Made by a program: the position numbers and the translations under genes
Shown: positions 11,097 through 19,617 of the stretch, one piece after another
Layout: each line of letters opens with the position of its first letter
How positions within the stretch are numbered: position 1 is the first letter of the stretch
Assembly (NCBI GenBank): GCA_963812195.1
Contig: CAWEUI010000015.1
Location: forward strand, 169,017 to 233,016
DNA length: 64,000 bases
DNA from: ZC4RG30 sp963812195
Lineage (GTDB): Bacteria > Pseudomonadota > Gammaproteobacteria > Steroidobacterales > Steroidobacteraceae
Direction of reading: 5' to 3'
Notes under the pieces: model-generated
Told to the model about the DNA's origin: nothing
Database searches by the model: none
The model's input: the letters and a program-made list of their open reading frames with translations, nothing else

Positions 11097-11720
11097 ATGA
11101 ACAGTATTCGACGCATGGTTTGTGCCGGTGTGCTGATGGTTGCCATGGCGCCGTTGCATGCCGCCGTGGTCATCGACAGTTCCTCGCCGCAGAAGCTCAT
11201 CGAGACCAGCTCCAGGGCGCTGCTCGAAAACCTCGACCAGAACCGGGCCGAGTACCGCAAGGACATCAGCGGCCTGTACAAGCTCATCGATACGCAATTC
11301 CTGCCGCACGTGGATGTGCCCTATGCGGCGCAACTGGTGCTCGGCAAGCACTGGCGCGAAGCCACGCCGGAGCAGCGCAAACGCTTCGAGGATTCGCTGT
11401 ATCACACGCTGATGACCACCTACGGCAAGGCGCTGATCGAGTTCACCGCCGACCAGCTCAAGGTGCTGCCCTTCAGGGGTGATCCGTCCTCGAAGCGGGC
11501 CCAGGTCCGCACCAGCGTGCGTACCAGCAACGGAACCAATGTGTCCGTCAATTACATGCTGCACAAGATGGACGACGGCGAATGGAAGGTCTTCGATGTG
11601 GTCGTCGAGGGCATCAGCTACGTGAAGAGTTTCCGTGAGGATTTCGGTGCGGAAATCGAGCAGAAGGGTCTTGAGTCCCTGCTCAATCGCCTGGCAAAGG
11701 GCGAGTTGAAGGCCAAATAG
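11097..11720 (+). CDS. mlaC: MlaC, periplasmic phospholipid carrier
   Basis: 207 residues with a signal peptide ending near MHAAVV. MlaC/Ttg2D features are PHVDVPYAAQLVLGKHWR, PEQRKRFEDSL, VNYMLHK, and DGEWKVFDVVVEGISYV near residue 170. The protein shuttles phospholipid between outer-membrane MlaA and MlaFEDB. It lies two bases after mlaD and two bases before mlaB in the operon. Confidence 0.95.
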   Translation: MNSIRRMVCAGVLMVAMAPLHAAVVIDSSSPQKLIETSSRALLENLDQNRAEYRKDISGLYKLIDTQFLPHVDVPYAAQLVLGKHWREATPEQRKRFEDSLYHTLMTTYGKALIEFTADQLKVLPFRGDPSSKRAQVRTSVRTSNGTNVSVNYMLHKMDDGEWKVFDVVVEGISYVKSFREDFGAEIEQKGLESLLNRLAKGELKAK

Positions 11721-11722
11721 CA

Positions 11723-12052
11723 ATGACCCGCGCCACCGCCCAGCTGGCCGAGCGCGGCGAAGGTCGCTGCACGTTGACCGGCAGTCTCACGATGGAGACC
11801 GTGCCCTGGCTGTGGCAGGAGCTGCGTCGGGGCGGACTGCTGGCGGCGGCGCTCGAGGCTGATCTGTCCGGAGTCACCGAGTCCGACAGCACAGGGCTGG
11901 CATTGCTGGTCGCCTGGCGCGCTGCCCGCAGGTGCGGTGGCGGCGATGTGAGCTTCACCGGCGTACCGGAACGCCTGGGCCTGCTTGCCGCCCTGACTGG
12001 CGCGCAGGCAGCGCTGGCCTCCGCGCCCGGCGCGGACGCCGTGGGTGGCTGA
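11723..12052 (+). CDS. mlaB: MlaB, STAS-domain regulator of the Mla transporter
   Basis: 109 residues, a single STAS domain: LTGSLTMETVPWLW at the N terminus, then ALEADLSGVTESDSTGLALLVAW with the conserved DSxGL motif. MlaB binds MlaF and is needed for transporter assembly and activity. It begins two bases after mlaC and overlaps the next gene by eight bases. Confidence 0.9.
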   Translation: MTRATAQLAERGEGRCTLTGSLTMETVPWLWQELRRGGLLAAALEADLSGVTESDSTGLALLVAWRAARRCGGGDVSFTGVPERLGLLAALTGAQAALASAPGADAVGG

Positions 12053-13010
12053 AGCCGGCCTGCCGGATTTTCAGGCTGTGCTGGCGGCTGCCGGTCGCCT
12101 GAAGGGCATTGCCCATCGCACCCCGGTGCTGACTTCGCGTCGCCTGGATGCCTTGCTGGGCATGCAGCTGTTCTTCAAGTGCGAGAACCTGCAGCGTGGC
12201 GGCGCCTTCAAGTTCCGCGGGGCGAGCAACGCGCTGGCCTGTCTCACCCACGAGCAGCGACAGCGTGGCGTGGCGGCCTACTCTTCGGGAAACCACGCCC
12301 AGGCGGTGGCCTATGCCGCGCGGCTGCAGGGCATGGCGGCGAGCATCGTGATGCCCACGGACGCACCGGCAGTCAAGCGCGCGGCGACTGCCGGGTATGG
12401 CGCCCGCATCGTCGACTACGACCGCTATCGGGAGGATCGCGTCGCCATCTGCCGGTCAATGGCTGATGAGCAGGGCCTGGCTGTCATTCCTCCCTTTGAC
12501 CACCCGGATGTCATCGCCGGCCAGGGCACGGCCTCGCTCGAGCTGTTCGAGCAGGTTGGCGCGCTCGATGCGCTGCTGGTGCCTTTGGGTGGCGGCGGAC
12601 TGCTGGCCGGTTCGCTGCTTGCGGCCGAAGCCAGGGGTCCTGGCTGCCGCGTTTACGGCGTGGAGCCGGCCGCCGGTGACGACGGTCGTCAGTCGTTGCG
12701 GCAGGGCAGGCGCGTGCATATTGCCGTGCCGGAGACCATCGCCGATGGCGCGCAGACCCAGCAGCTGGGTGAGCTGACATTTCCAGTCATTCGCCGCGCC
12801 GTCACGGACATCCTGGCAGTGGAAGATGCCGCGCTGGTGCAGGCCATGCGGCTGCTCGCCGGAACCATGAAGCTGGTCGTGGAGCCTACCGGCGCGCTGG
12901 GTCTGGCCGGTGCGCAGCTACTTGGGGGAAGTCTGCGGGGCAGGCGGGTTGGCGTCCTGCTCAGTGGCGGGAACGTCGAGCTTGCCCGGTGGGCTGCCCT
13001 GCTGGCCTGA
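12045..13010 (+). CDS. PLP-dependent threonine/serine dehydratase-like enzyme
   Basis: 321 residues from a GTG inside the end of mlaB. It has a fold type II PLP enzyme pattern: FKCENLQRGGAFKFRGASNAL with the Schiff-base lysine near 46, the phosphate-binding SSGNHAQAVAYAARL, and the cofactor loop GGGGLLAGS near 182. There is no C-terminal ACT domain, so it resembles biodegradative threonine ammonia-lyase or serine racemase rather than IlvA. The exact reaction cannot be settled. Its 3' end overlaps the antisense mlaA gene by 93 bases. Confidence 0.85.
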   Translation: MAEAGLPDFQAVLAAAGRLKGIAHRTPVLTSRRLDALLGMQLFFKCENLQRGGAFKFRGASNALACLTHEQRQRGVAAYSSGNHAQAVAYAARLQGMAASIVMPTDAPAVKRAATAGYGARIVDYDRYREDRVAICRSMADEQGLAVIPPFDHPDVIAGQGTASLELFEQVGALDALLVPLGGGGLLAGSLLAAEARGPGCRVYGVEPAAGDDGRQSLRQGRRVHIAVPETIADGAQTQQLGELTFPVIRRAVTDILAVEDAALVQAMRLLAGTMKLVVEPTGALGLAGAQLLGGSLRGRRVGVLLSGGNVELARWAALLA

Positions 13011-13826
13011 CCGGGCAGCGCCGGCAGGTGCTGCCGCGCCCTGGTCGGGCTGCTGTTCCGCATCGGAATCCGTGGCCGGCGAATCGTCATCGGGTATGTC
13101 GTAAATGTCCATGTCATCGCTGGTGGAGACGGCTCCGTCGGTGACCTGGAACTGGCGTCGCTGCAGGTAGGCGTTGCGCACGAATGCATACGGGTCGTAG
13201 GAGGTCGTCAGTACGTCGTCGGTTCCGAGCAGGGTGGCGCGCTTGTCGAGCAGCTCGCCTCCGGTGATGGCCAGCTGCACGCGCCAGTCGTTCACGAGGT
13301 ATTTGTCCGGCTCGGTATACGGATCGACGATGAGCCCGAACCCGTCACGCACCGTTGATGGTCCGAGTATGGGCAGCTCCAGGAACGGTCCGGGCGGCAC
13401 GCCCCATTTGCCCAGCGTCTGACCAAAGTCCTCATCATGGTTGACCAGTCCCATTTGCCCTGCCGGATCGAACAGGCCGCCTATGCCGATGGTGGTGTTG
13501 ATGACCAGCCGCGAGGTGTCCGCCAGGAACTGCCGCCCCTTGGCCTGCAACAGGTCGTTGATCACCACCTTGGTGTAGAACAGGTTGGTGAAGAAATTGT
13601 GCACACCGGTGCGCACCGGCGCCGGCGTGACCTTCACATAGGTCTTGGCCACCGGACGCGCGATATGGCGGTCCAGCGAATCATTGACCTTGTAGACGGA
13701 TCGATTGAACCGTTCCAGCGGATCGCGGGGGTCTGGCTTGGCACCTTTTGGCAGGGTGGCGCAGGCCGGGAGCAGGGCCGCGACCAGCAGGCCGGGCAGA
13801 AGCTTGCTTGCTTGCATTGGCGGCAA
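12918..13826 (-). CDS. mlaA: MlaA (VacJ) outer-membrane lipoprotein
   Basis: 302 residues. A signal peptide ends in the lipobox LPAC (Cys about residue 22). The MlaA domain has RDPLERFNRSVYKVND, FFTNLFYTKVVINDLLQ, NTTIGIGGLFDPA, DFGQTLGKWGVPPGPFLELP and STVRDGFG. MlaA takes misplaced phospholipid from the outer leaflet and passes it to MlaC. The last 70 residues are an acidic, then Pro/Ala-rich tail. The final 93 bases lie antisense to the dehydratase gene, so the tail may have evolved by read-through. It is convergent with the mla operon. Confidence 0.93.
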   Translation of the reverse strand: MPPMQASKLLPGLLVAALLPACATLPKGAKPDPRDPLERFNRSVYKVNDSLDRHIARPVAKTYVKVTPAPVRTGVHNFFTNLFYTKVVINDLLQAKGRQFLADTSRLVINTTIGIGGLFDPAGQMGLVNHDEDFGQTLGKWGVPPGPFLELPILGPSTVRDGFGLIVDPYTEPDKYLVNDWRVQLAITGGELLDKRATLLGTDDVLTTSYDPYAFVRNAYLQRRQFQVTDGAVSTSDDMDIYDIPDDDSPATDSDAEQQPDQGAAAPAGAARSGQQGSPPGKLDVPATEQDANPPAPQTSPK

Positions 13827-13831
13827 GTTTA

Positions 13832-15364
13832 TCAGTCGGGAGACGACTCGCGCGACGCGCGGCCGCCGCGCTGTTCACGCAGCCACCCGCGGACCTCCTC
13901 CTTGCGCGCCTGGAAGCGCTTGCGCTGCACGTCGGTCAATCCCGGAGTGGCCAGGGCCAGGTCGAGCTGGGTGGTGGCGAGCATCAGATCACCGTTGGCG
14001 ATGTGCAGCTCGGCCATGTAGGAATAGGCATCGGCGGTATCCCCGGCAGCGCTGGCGGCCAGCGCGATCAGCCGGATCTGCTCGGGCGTCGGCTGGACGT
14101 TGTTGAACAGGTCCAGCAGCAGTTCATGCGCCTTCCCTGGGTTGCCCATCTTCATCAAGGCTTCCGAGTAGCGCACCGTGAGCGGCACATTGCGCGGTGA
14201 CACCTTCAGCGCTTCCTCGAAGGCCCTGCACGCGTCTGCCTGCCTGCCTGCCGCCAGCAGGGCCTGCCCCAGTGCCGCATGCAGCAGCGACAGCTCCGGG
14301 TGAGCCTGTACCAGCCCCTGAAGAAGGCGCACCGCGATCGCGGGGTCCCCGGATTTCAGTTCGGCCAGCGCGGCTCCGTAACGCAACGCATCGTTGTGCG
14401 GGTCGGCCTTGAGCATATGGCTGTAGTAGCGTCGCTCGTCGCTGGTGGCAGCACCGGCAATGACCCGCAACCGCTCGCGGATGTAGGGGTAGGACTCCGA
14501 ATCGGGACGGCGCTCGTACCCGGACAGTGAGGCCACTCGCGCGCGCGCCTCGGCTATGCGCACCGAGTCGACAGGGTGGTCCTGCAGCAACGCCGGTATC
14601 TGCTCGCCGGCGACTCCCCGATCCCGGCTCATGGTGGAGAAGAACGCCGCCATGGCGTTTGGATCGAAACCGGCTGCGGCCATGTAGCCGATGCCGACCC
14701 GATCCGCTTCGGATTCCTCCATGCGCGAGAAGTTGATCTGCTGCTGCATGGCGGTTCCCTGGCCCATTGCGATGATGCCCGGCAGCGCCGCGCCATTGCC
14801 GGTAACCGCGCCGATCAATACCGCGCCGAGCGTAGCCGCCATGGTCGCCAGGCTGCTGCGGGAATTCGCCTGTACCGCGCGCGCAATGTGCCGCTGTACC
14901 ACGTGACCGATTTCGTGGGCGATCACACCGGCAAGCTCGGACTCGCTGCTGGTCAGCAGGATCAATCCGGTGTTCACCACGATGAAGCCGCCGGGCAGCG
15001 CCGAGGCATTGACCGAAGGGTCGCGCAGCGCGAAGAAATGGAACTGCTGCTTGCCGTCCTGGGCCTGGATCGCGATGCGCGAGCCAATCGATTGCAGATA
15101 GTCGGTGGTCTCCGGGTCGTCGAGAACGGCATCCTGGCTGCGCAGATCGCGCATCATCAGCCGCCCGAGCTGCATTTCGTCCTGGCGGCTCAGCGTTGCG
15201 TTCGCGGTGCTGCCCAGATCCGGCAGGGAATTGGCCACCTGCGTCGGCGTCGGCTGGGGCAGGGCGTCCGGGCCGGTCTGCGCATAGGTCGCACTGGCCG
15301 GCGCGGCGGCAACGGCGGCGGCCAGCAGCATGGCTGGGACGATGGATCGCATGGCCACGATCAC
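13832..15364 (-). CDS. bepA: BepA-like periplasmic M48 metalloprotease with TPR repeats
   Basis: 510 residues from GTG; the in-frame ATG at 15352 is the more usual start. A signal peptide precedes an M48 domain with the zinc motif HEIGH (in IAHEIGHVVQRH) and the third ligand in ESEADRVG. A C-terminal half with TPR-like helices follows (LSLLHAALGQALLAAG). BepA/YfgC degrades or assists LptD and BAM-dependent outer-membrane proteins. It sits six bases after mlaA in the same orientation. Envelope quality control fits the neighbourhood. Confidence 0.9.
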   Translation of the reverse strand: MIVAMRSIVPAMLLAAAVAAAPASATYAQTGPDALPQPTPTQVANSLPDLGSTANATLSRQDEMQLGRLMMRDLRSQDAVLDDPETTDYLQSIGSRIAIQAQDGKQQFHFFALRDPSVNASALPGGFIVVNTGLILLTSSESELAGVIAHEIGHVVQRHIARAVQANSRSSLATMAATLGAVLIGAVTGNGAALPGIIAMGQGTAMQQQINFSRMEESEADRVGIGYMAAAGFDPNAMAAFFSTMSRDRGVAGEQIPALLQDHPVDSVRIAEARARVASLSGYERRPDSESYPYIRERLRVIAGAATSDERRYYSHMLKADPHNDALRYGAALAELKSGDPAIAVRLLQGLVQAHPELSLLHAALGQALLAAGRQADACRAFEEALKVSPRNVPLTVRYSEALMKMGNPGKAHELLLDLFNNVQPTPEQIRLIALAASAAGDTADAYSYMAELHIANGDLMLATTQLDLALATPGLTDVQRKRFQARKEEVRGWLREQRGGRASRESSPD

Positions 15365-15434
15365 ACCACAGCCGGGGCTGCCGGTTCCATAAGATTTCGG
15401 CAGGCAGTGCCGGGCGGGTCTTCGGCCTGCGGCG

Positions 15435-16883
15435 CTACAGGATTTCCGAGGCCTCGTCGGCCAGCCGTGAGCGCTCCCCGCGTCGCAGGGTCACGTGCCC
15501 GGCGTGGGGCCAGCCGCGGAAACGATTGACCACGTAGGTGAGGCCTGACGTGGTCTCGGTGAGGTAGGGCGTATCGATCTGGGCAATATTGCCGAGGCAG
15601 ACCATCTTGGTGCCCGGGCCGGCCCTGGTCAGCAGCGCCTTCATCTGCTTGGGTGTCAGGTTCTGGGCCTCGTCGATGATCACGAAGCGGTTCACGAAGG
15701 TGCGACCGCGCATGAAGTTCAGGGATCGGATCTTGATCCGGTTGCGCAGCAGATCATTGGTGGCTGCGCGTCCCCAGTTGCCGCCCTCGGCGCTCTGCGT
15801 CAGTACCTCCAGGTTGTCCATCAGCGCCCCCATCCAGGGCTCCATCTTTTCCTCCTCGGTGCCCGGCAGGAAGCCAATGTCCTCGCCCAGCGGGATGGTG
15901 ACGCGCGTCATGATGATTTCGGCGAACTGGCTCGCGTCCAGCGTCTGCGTGAGCCCGGCCGCCAGCGACAGCAGCGTCTTGCCCGTGCCTGCCGGCCCCA
16001 GCACGGTCACCAGGTCGATGCCGGGGTCCAGCAGCAGGTTCAAGGCGAAGTTCTGCTCGCGATTGCGGGCGTTGATGCCCCAGATGCTGTGCCGGGTGCC
16101 GCGGTAGTCGTTGACCAGTTGCAGCCGGGCCGTATCGCCGTCGATGGCGCGCACGATCGCCTCGATGCCCGATTCGCTCGTTTCGAAGACGAACTGGTTG
16201 ACATGCCAGTCGGCCACGTCCGGTCCGTGCAGTTCGTACAGCGTGTTTCCGCCTTCCTTCCACGAGCGCATGTCCTGGCCGTGCGTCTGCCAGAAGTCCT
16301 CGGCCACGGCGTGGGTGCCCGAATCCAGCAGATCCGCGTCATCGATCGTGCGGTCGCTGTAGTAATCCTCGGCGCGAATTCCCACGATGGCCGCCTTGAT
16401 GCGCAGGTTGATGTCCTTGGACACCAGCGTTACGCGCACACGCGGCATTTCCGCCTGCAGCGCCAGGGTCTGCGCCAGAATGGCGTTGTCGGCGGCGGTG
16501 CCCGGCAGCTCCGCCGGCAGCCGGCCCTGCAGGTTGCGGGTCTGGAAGAAGATCTTGCCCGATGGGGGGCGCTTGCCGTCGCCGTTGGACGTGAACGCGG
16601 AGGGAATCTGCAGCCCGCGGTCGATGTCGGCCTTGTCCGCGTCCTTCATGATCTCGTCGAGGAATCGCGACACCTGGCGCACGTTGCGGGCCGGCTCGGA
16701 CAGGCCCTTCTTGTGGTGGTCCAGTTCCTCCAGCACCACCATGGGCAGGTAGATGTCGTGCTCGTCGAAGCGGAAGATCGCCGCCGGGTCGTGCATCAAC
16801 ACATTGGTGTCGAGCACATAGATGCGACGCTCCTGCCGGCTATCGGCCGAGCGCGCGGACTTCGTCGAGGACTTCCTGGGCAT
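15435..16883 (-). CDS. PhoH-family ATPase with N-terminal PIN domain
   Basis: 482 residues. The PIN nuclease domain is at the N terminus: IYVLDTNVLMHDP near 21-33, PMVVLEELDHHKKG near 47-60. A PhoH P-loop ATPase follows: GPAGTGKTLLSLAAG near 298, GRTFVNRFVIIDEAQNLT near 399, and ARAGPGTK-like sensor residues. PhoH2-type proteins combine RNase and ATP-dependent RNA helicase activity in other bacteria; that role here is inferred from architecture. It overlaps the 3' end of bcp by 44 bases. Confidence 0.9.
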   Translation of the reverse strand: MPRKSSTKSARSADSRQERRIYVLDTNVLMHDPAAIFRFDEHDIYLPMVVLEELDHHKKGLSEPARNVRQVSRFLDEIMKDADKADIDRGLQIPSAFTSNGDGKRPPSGKIFFQTRNLQGRLPAELPGTAADNAILAQTLALQAEMPRVRVTLVSKDINLRIKAAIVGIRAEDYYSDRTIDDADLLDSGTHAVAEDFWQTHGQDMRSWKEGGNTLYELHGPDVADWHVNQFVFETSESGIEAIVRAIDGDTARLQLVNDYRGTRHSIWGINARNREQNFALNLLLDPGIDLVTVLGPAGTGKTLLSLAAGLTQTLDASQFAEIIMTRVTIPLGEDIGFLPGTEEEKMEPWMGALMDNLEVLTQSAEGGNWGRAATNDLLRNRIKIRSLNFMRGRTFVNRFVIIDEAQNLTPKQMKALLTRAGPGTKMVCLGNIAQIDTPYLTETTSGLTYVVNRFRGWPHAGHVTLRRGERSRLADEASEIL

Positions 16884-17313
16884 GACCAGCCACCTTTACC
16901 TTGCGCCATTCACGGCGCAGGACACCCTGGCCGTCGATCAGAAAAGTGCTGCGTTCGATACCCAGGAACTTCCGGCCGTAAAGGCTCTTCTCACGAATCA
17001 CGTCGAACTGCCGGCAGAGCTTTTCGTCGGGGTCGCTGAGCAGGTGGAAGGGCAGGGATTCCTTGTCCCGGAATCTTTCATGGGATTTGAGCGAATCGCG
17101 GGACACGCCCACTATCAGCGCGCCCGCGCGACGGAACTTGTCGCGCAGATCACGGAAGTCACGGGCTTCCACGCTGCAGCCCGAGGTCATGTCCTTGGGG
17201 TAGAAGTACAGCACCAGCGATTTGCCTTTGGCATCCGCGAGCGAGAAACTGCCGCCGTCGGTGCTGGCGGCCTTGAAGGCTTTTACTTTCGTGCCGGGTT
17301 TGGGACCAGCCAT
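16840..17313 (-). CDS. bcp: Bcp/PrxQ-type peroxiredoxin
   Basis: 157 residues. The active-site block is LYFYPKDMTSGCSVEARDFRDL. The peroxidatic Cys sits in a TSGC variant of the usual TPGC, and the resolving Cys five residues later (E. coli Bcp) is absent. Another Cys occurs in KLCRQFDV. ERSTFLIDGQG is the conserved C-terminal strand. It reduces organic and hydrogen peroxides, probably with thioredoxin. It lies 15 bases after gcvR. Confidence 0.93.
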   Translation of the reverse strand: MAGPKPGTKVKAFKAASTDGGSFSLADAKGKSLVLYFYPKDMTSGCSVEARDFRDLRDKFRRAGALIVGVSRDSLKSHERFRDKESLPFHLLSDPDEKLCRQFDVIREKSLYGRKFLGIERSTFLIDGQGVLRREWRKVKVAGHAQEVLDEVRALGR

Positions 17314-17328
17314 GGTTCGAGGGCTCCG

Positions 17329-17859
17329 TCAGTTCTTCACCGGTTCCAGGATCGCGTCCAGGTTCTGCGAGTCGCAGTATTCCATGAAGTCCTCACGCAG
17401 GCTCGCAATGGGCTGGCGTGACGGTACGTTGATCATCATCTGCACGGCAAACATCGCGGCTCCCGTCTGGGCGGCTGCATAGCTGCGCGAGGCCACTTCG
17501 GCGATCTCGATCTGCCGCGCCGTAAGGAACCCGGCAAGTCCGGCCACGATGCCGGCATGGTCCGGGCCGATGACATCTATGGAATAGGGGATGTGGTCTT
17601 CGCGCAGGCTGCGCTGTTCGGTGCGGCGCAGGTGCAGCGCCAGACCCGCCCCTTCGGCAAGGCGCGTGAGCTCGGATTCCACGCGGGCCACCGCGTGCCA
17701 GTTGCCCGAGACGAGGATCTGCATGGCGAATTCCCCTCCCAGGGGCACCATACGGCTCTCGTTGATGCTGGCTCCGCAGTCGGTGATGGTGCGGACCACG
17801 TCGTGGGCAAGCCCGGGTCGGTCCTTGCCGATGGCCGAAATGGCCAGAAACTGCTTCAT
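17329..17859 (-). CDS. gcvR: GcvR-like ACT-domain regulator
   Basis: 176 residues made of two ACT domains: LAISAIGKDRPGLAHDVV with DCGASINESRMVPLGGEFAM, then YSIDVIGPDHAGIVAGLAGFL with IEIAEVASRSY. GcvR-type proteins sense glycine and restrain GcvA in E. coli. No gcvA or gcv operon is in this window. It is divergent from dapA, a common arrangement in gammaproteobacteria, and upstream of bcp. Confidence 0.85.
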   Translation of the reverse strand: MKQFLAISAIGKDRPGLAHDVVRTITDCGASINESRMVPLGGEFAMQILVSGNWHAVARVESELTRLAEGAGLALHLRRTEQRSLREDHIPYSIDVIGPDHAGIVAGLAGFLTARQIEIAEVASRSYAAAQTGAAMFAVQMMINVPSRQPIASLREDFMEYCDSQNLDAILEPVKN

Positions 17860-17975
17860 TAGCCTTGACGTCTTGGTGGGGCGGCCCAGATCTTACCTGC
17901 GCTTGCCTCCGAGATCACGCGGCCCGTAACATCGCGCGCCCAAAGCACTGTTTTTGACGCACCATATAGGCACGC

Positions 17976-18878
17976 ATGGCCCAGCAAGCTTTCACCGGAA
18001 TGCACGTTGCCATCGTCACCCCGTTCCGGGATGACGGTGAGATCGACTGGCCAGCCTGGGCGAGGCTGATCGACTGGCACGCACAGAACGGCACCGCCGG
18101 CATCGTGGTGGGCGGAACCACCGGCGAGTCCCCGACCATTTCCGAGCAGGAACTTCTCGAGCTGACGCGCCGCGCGCGCGCGCAGGCGGCCGGCCGGATG
18201 CAGATCATCGTCGGCTGCGGCACCAACAGCACGGCGCAGACCATCGAGCGGGTGCGCCTGTACTCGGCAGAGGGTGTCGACGGCCTGCTGCTGGTTACGC
18301 CCGCCTACAACAAGCCCTCGCAGGAGGGCTTGTACCGGCATTTCGAGGCGGCCGCGCAGGCGGCCAGTGTGCCGGTAATCCTTTACAACGTGCCCTCGCG
18401 CACGGCCGTGGACATGTTGCCCGATACCGTGGCGCGCCTGGCCCGCAACTCGCGCATCGTGGGCATCAAGGAAGCGGTGCCGGACGTGGGTCGTGTTCGT
18501 GAACTGCGCGAGTTGTGTCCGTCCGGCTTTGCGATCCTGTCAGGCGACGACGCCACTGCCCGTGAGGTGATTGCCAATGGCGCCTGTGGAGTGATCTCGG
18601 TGACCGGCAATGTGGCACCTGAGGCGATGCGCCAGATGGTTGCGGCGGTGCGGGCCGGCGATGCCGCGCGCGCCGCGGAGATCGACTCACGCCTGGCCGG
18701 TCTGCACCAGAAGCTGTTCCTGGAAGCCAATCCCATCCCGGTCAAGTGGGCGCTGGAGCGTATGGGCCTGATCCGCGGGCGCTTGCGCCTGCCGCTGACT
18801 GCGCTGGCGCAACGTCACCACGCGGCCGTGGAAGCGGCCCTGGGTGCGGCAGGCGTCTCACTGGCGGTGGCAGCGTGA
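17976..18878 (+). CDS. dapA: 4-hydroxy-tetrahydrodipicolinate synthase
   Basis: 300 residues, a TIM-barrel aldolase. GTTGESPTISEQE binds pyruvate, the catalytic Tyr is in YNVPSRTAVDM, the Schiff-base Lys in VGIKEAVPDVGR, and the C-terminal NPIPVKWALERMG block is present. It condenses pyruvate with aspartate semialdehyde in the lysine and diaminopimelate pathway. The stop overlaps the next ATG (TGATG). Confidence 0.96.
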   Translation: MAQQAFTGMHVAIVTPFRDDGEIDWPAWARLIDWHAQNGTAGIVVGGTTGESPTISEQELLELTRRARAQAAGRMQIIVGCGTNSTAQTIERVRLYSAEGVDGLLLVTPAYNKPSQEGLYRHFEAAAQAASVPVILYNVPSRTAVDMLPDTVARLARNSRIVGIKEAVPDVGRVRELRELCPSGFAILSGDDATAREVIANGACGVISVTGNVAPEAMRQMVAAVRAGDAARAAEIDSRLAGLHQKLFLEANPIPVKWALERMGLIRGRLRLPLTALAQRHHAAVEAALGAAGVSLAVAA

Positions 18879-19219
18879 TGCGCGCCAGGCGTCTGTCATG
18901 GCTGGCTCTTGCGGCAGGCACGCTGCTGCTGACGGGTGGGTGCCATGTTCTGGGAAGCTGCAACAACCCGGCGGCCTATTCCGGGGCGAAGGAGATTCCC
19001 CCGCTGAAGATGCCGGTGGGCCTGGACGGGCCGGACACCACCCAGGCGCTGAAGATCCCGCCGCTGGATGAGCCGGAGGTTCCGCGTGGCGCCGACGCGC
19101 CCTGCCTGGAGGATCCCCCGGTATGGGAGGGGGCCGCGAAACCGGAGTCCGCGGCGGCAGCCGGGAAGGCCGGGGAGCCGGCAAGCAAGCCCGCGCGCAC
19201 TGCCGGGTCACCCCGCTGA
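18878..19219 (+). CDS. Small lipoprotein downstream of dapA
   Basis: 113 residues. A short signal peptide ends at LLLTGGC, a plausible although atypical lipobox with Cys near residue 22. The rest is a Pro-rich chain (PPLKMPVGLDGPDT, ALKIPPLDEPEVP) and an Ala/Lys-rich tail, with no folded domain visible. The dapA-lipoprotein order and the PPLxxPxGL phrase recall the N-terminal part of BamC/NlpB, but the globular domains are missing. It starts in a TGATG overlap with dapA. Identity as a BamC relative is only a suggestion. Confidence 0.65.
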   Translation: MRARRLSWLALAAGTLLLTGGCHVLGSCNNPAAYSGAKEIPPLKMPVGLDGPDTTQALKIPPLDEPEVPRGADAPCLEDPPVWEGAAKPESAAAAGKAGEPASKPARTAGSPR

Positions 19220-19313
19220 GGCGCTGCTGTAGAATCGCCGCCTTGCTCGAGGAGCCCCGCTGCGCCCGCGTTCATGGGGTCATATCGAGATAAGTACTGC
19301 AAGTCTTTGATTG

Positions 19314-19471
<158 letters not shown>

Positions 19472-19480
19472 ATTGAGTAT

Positions 19481-19594
<114 letters not shown>

Positions 19595-19617
19595 TCCAGG
19601 TCCTGTAAGAAGTTGGC

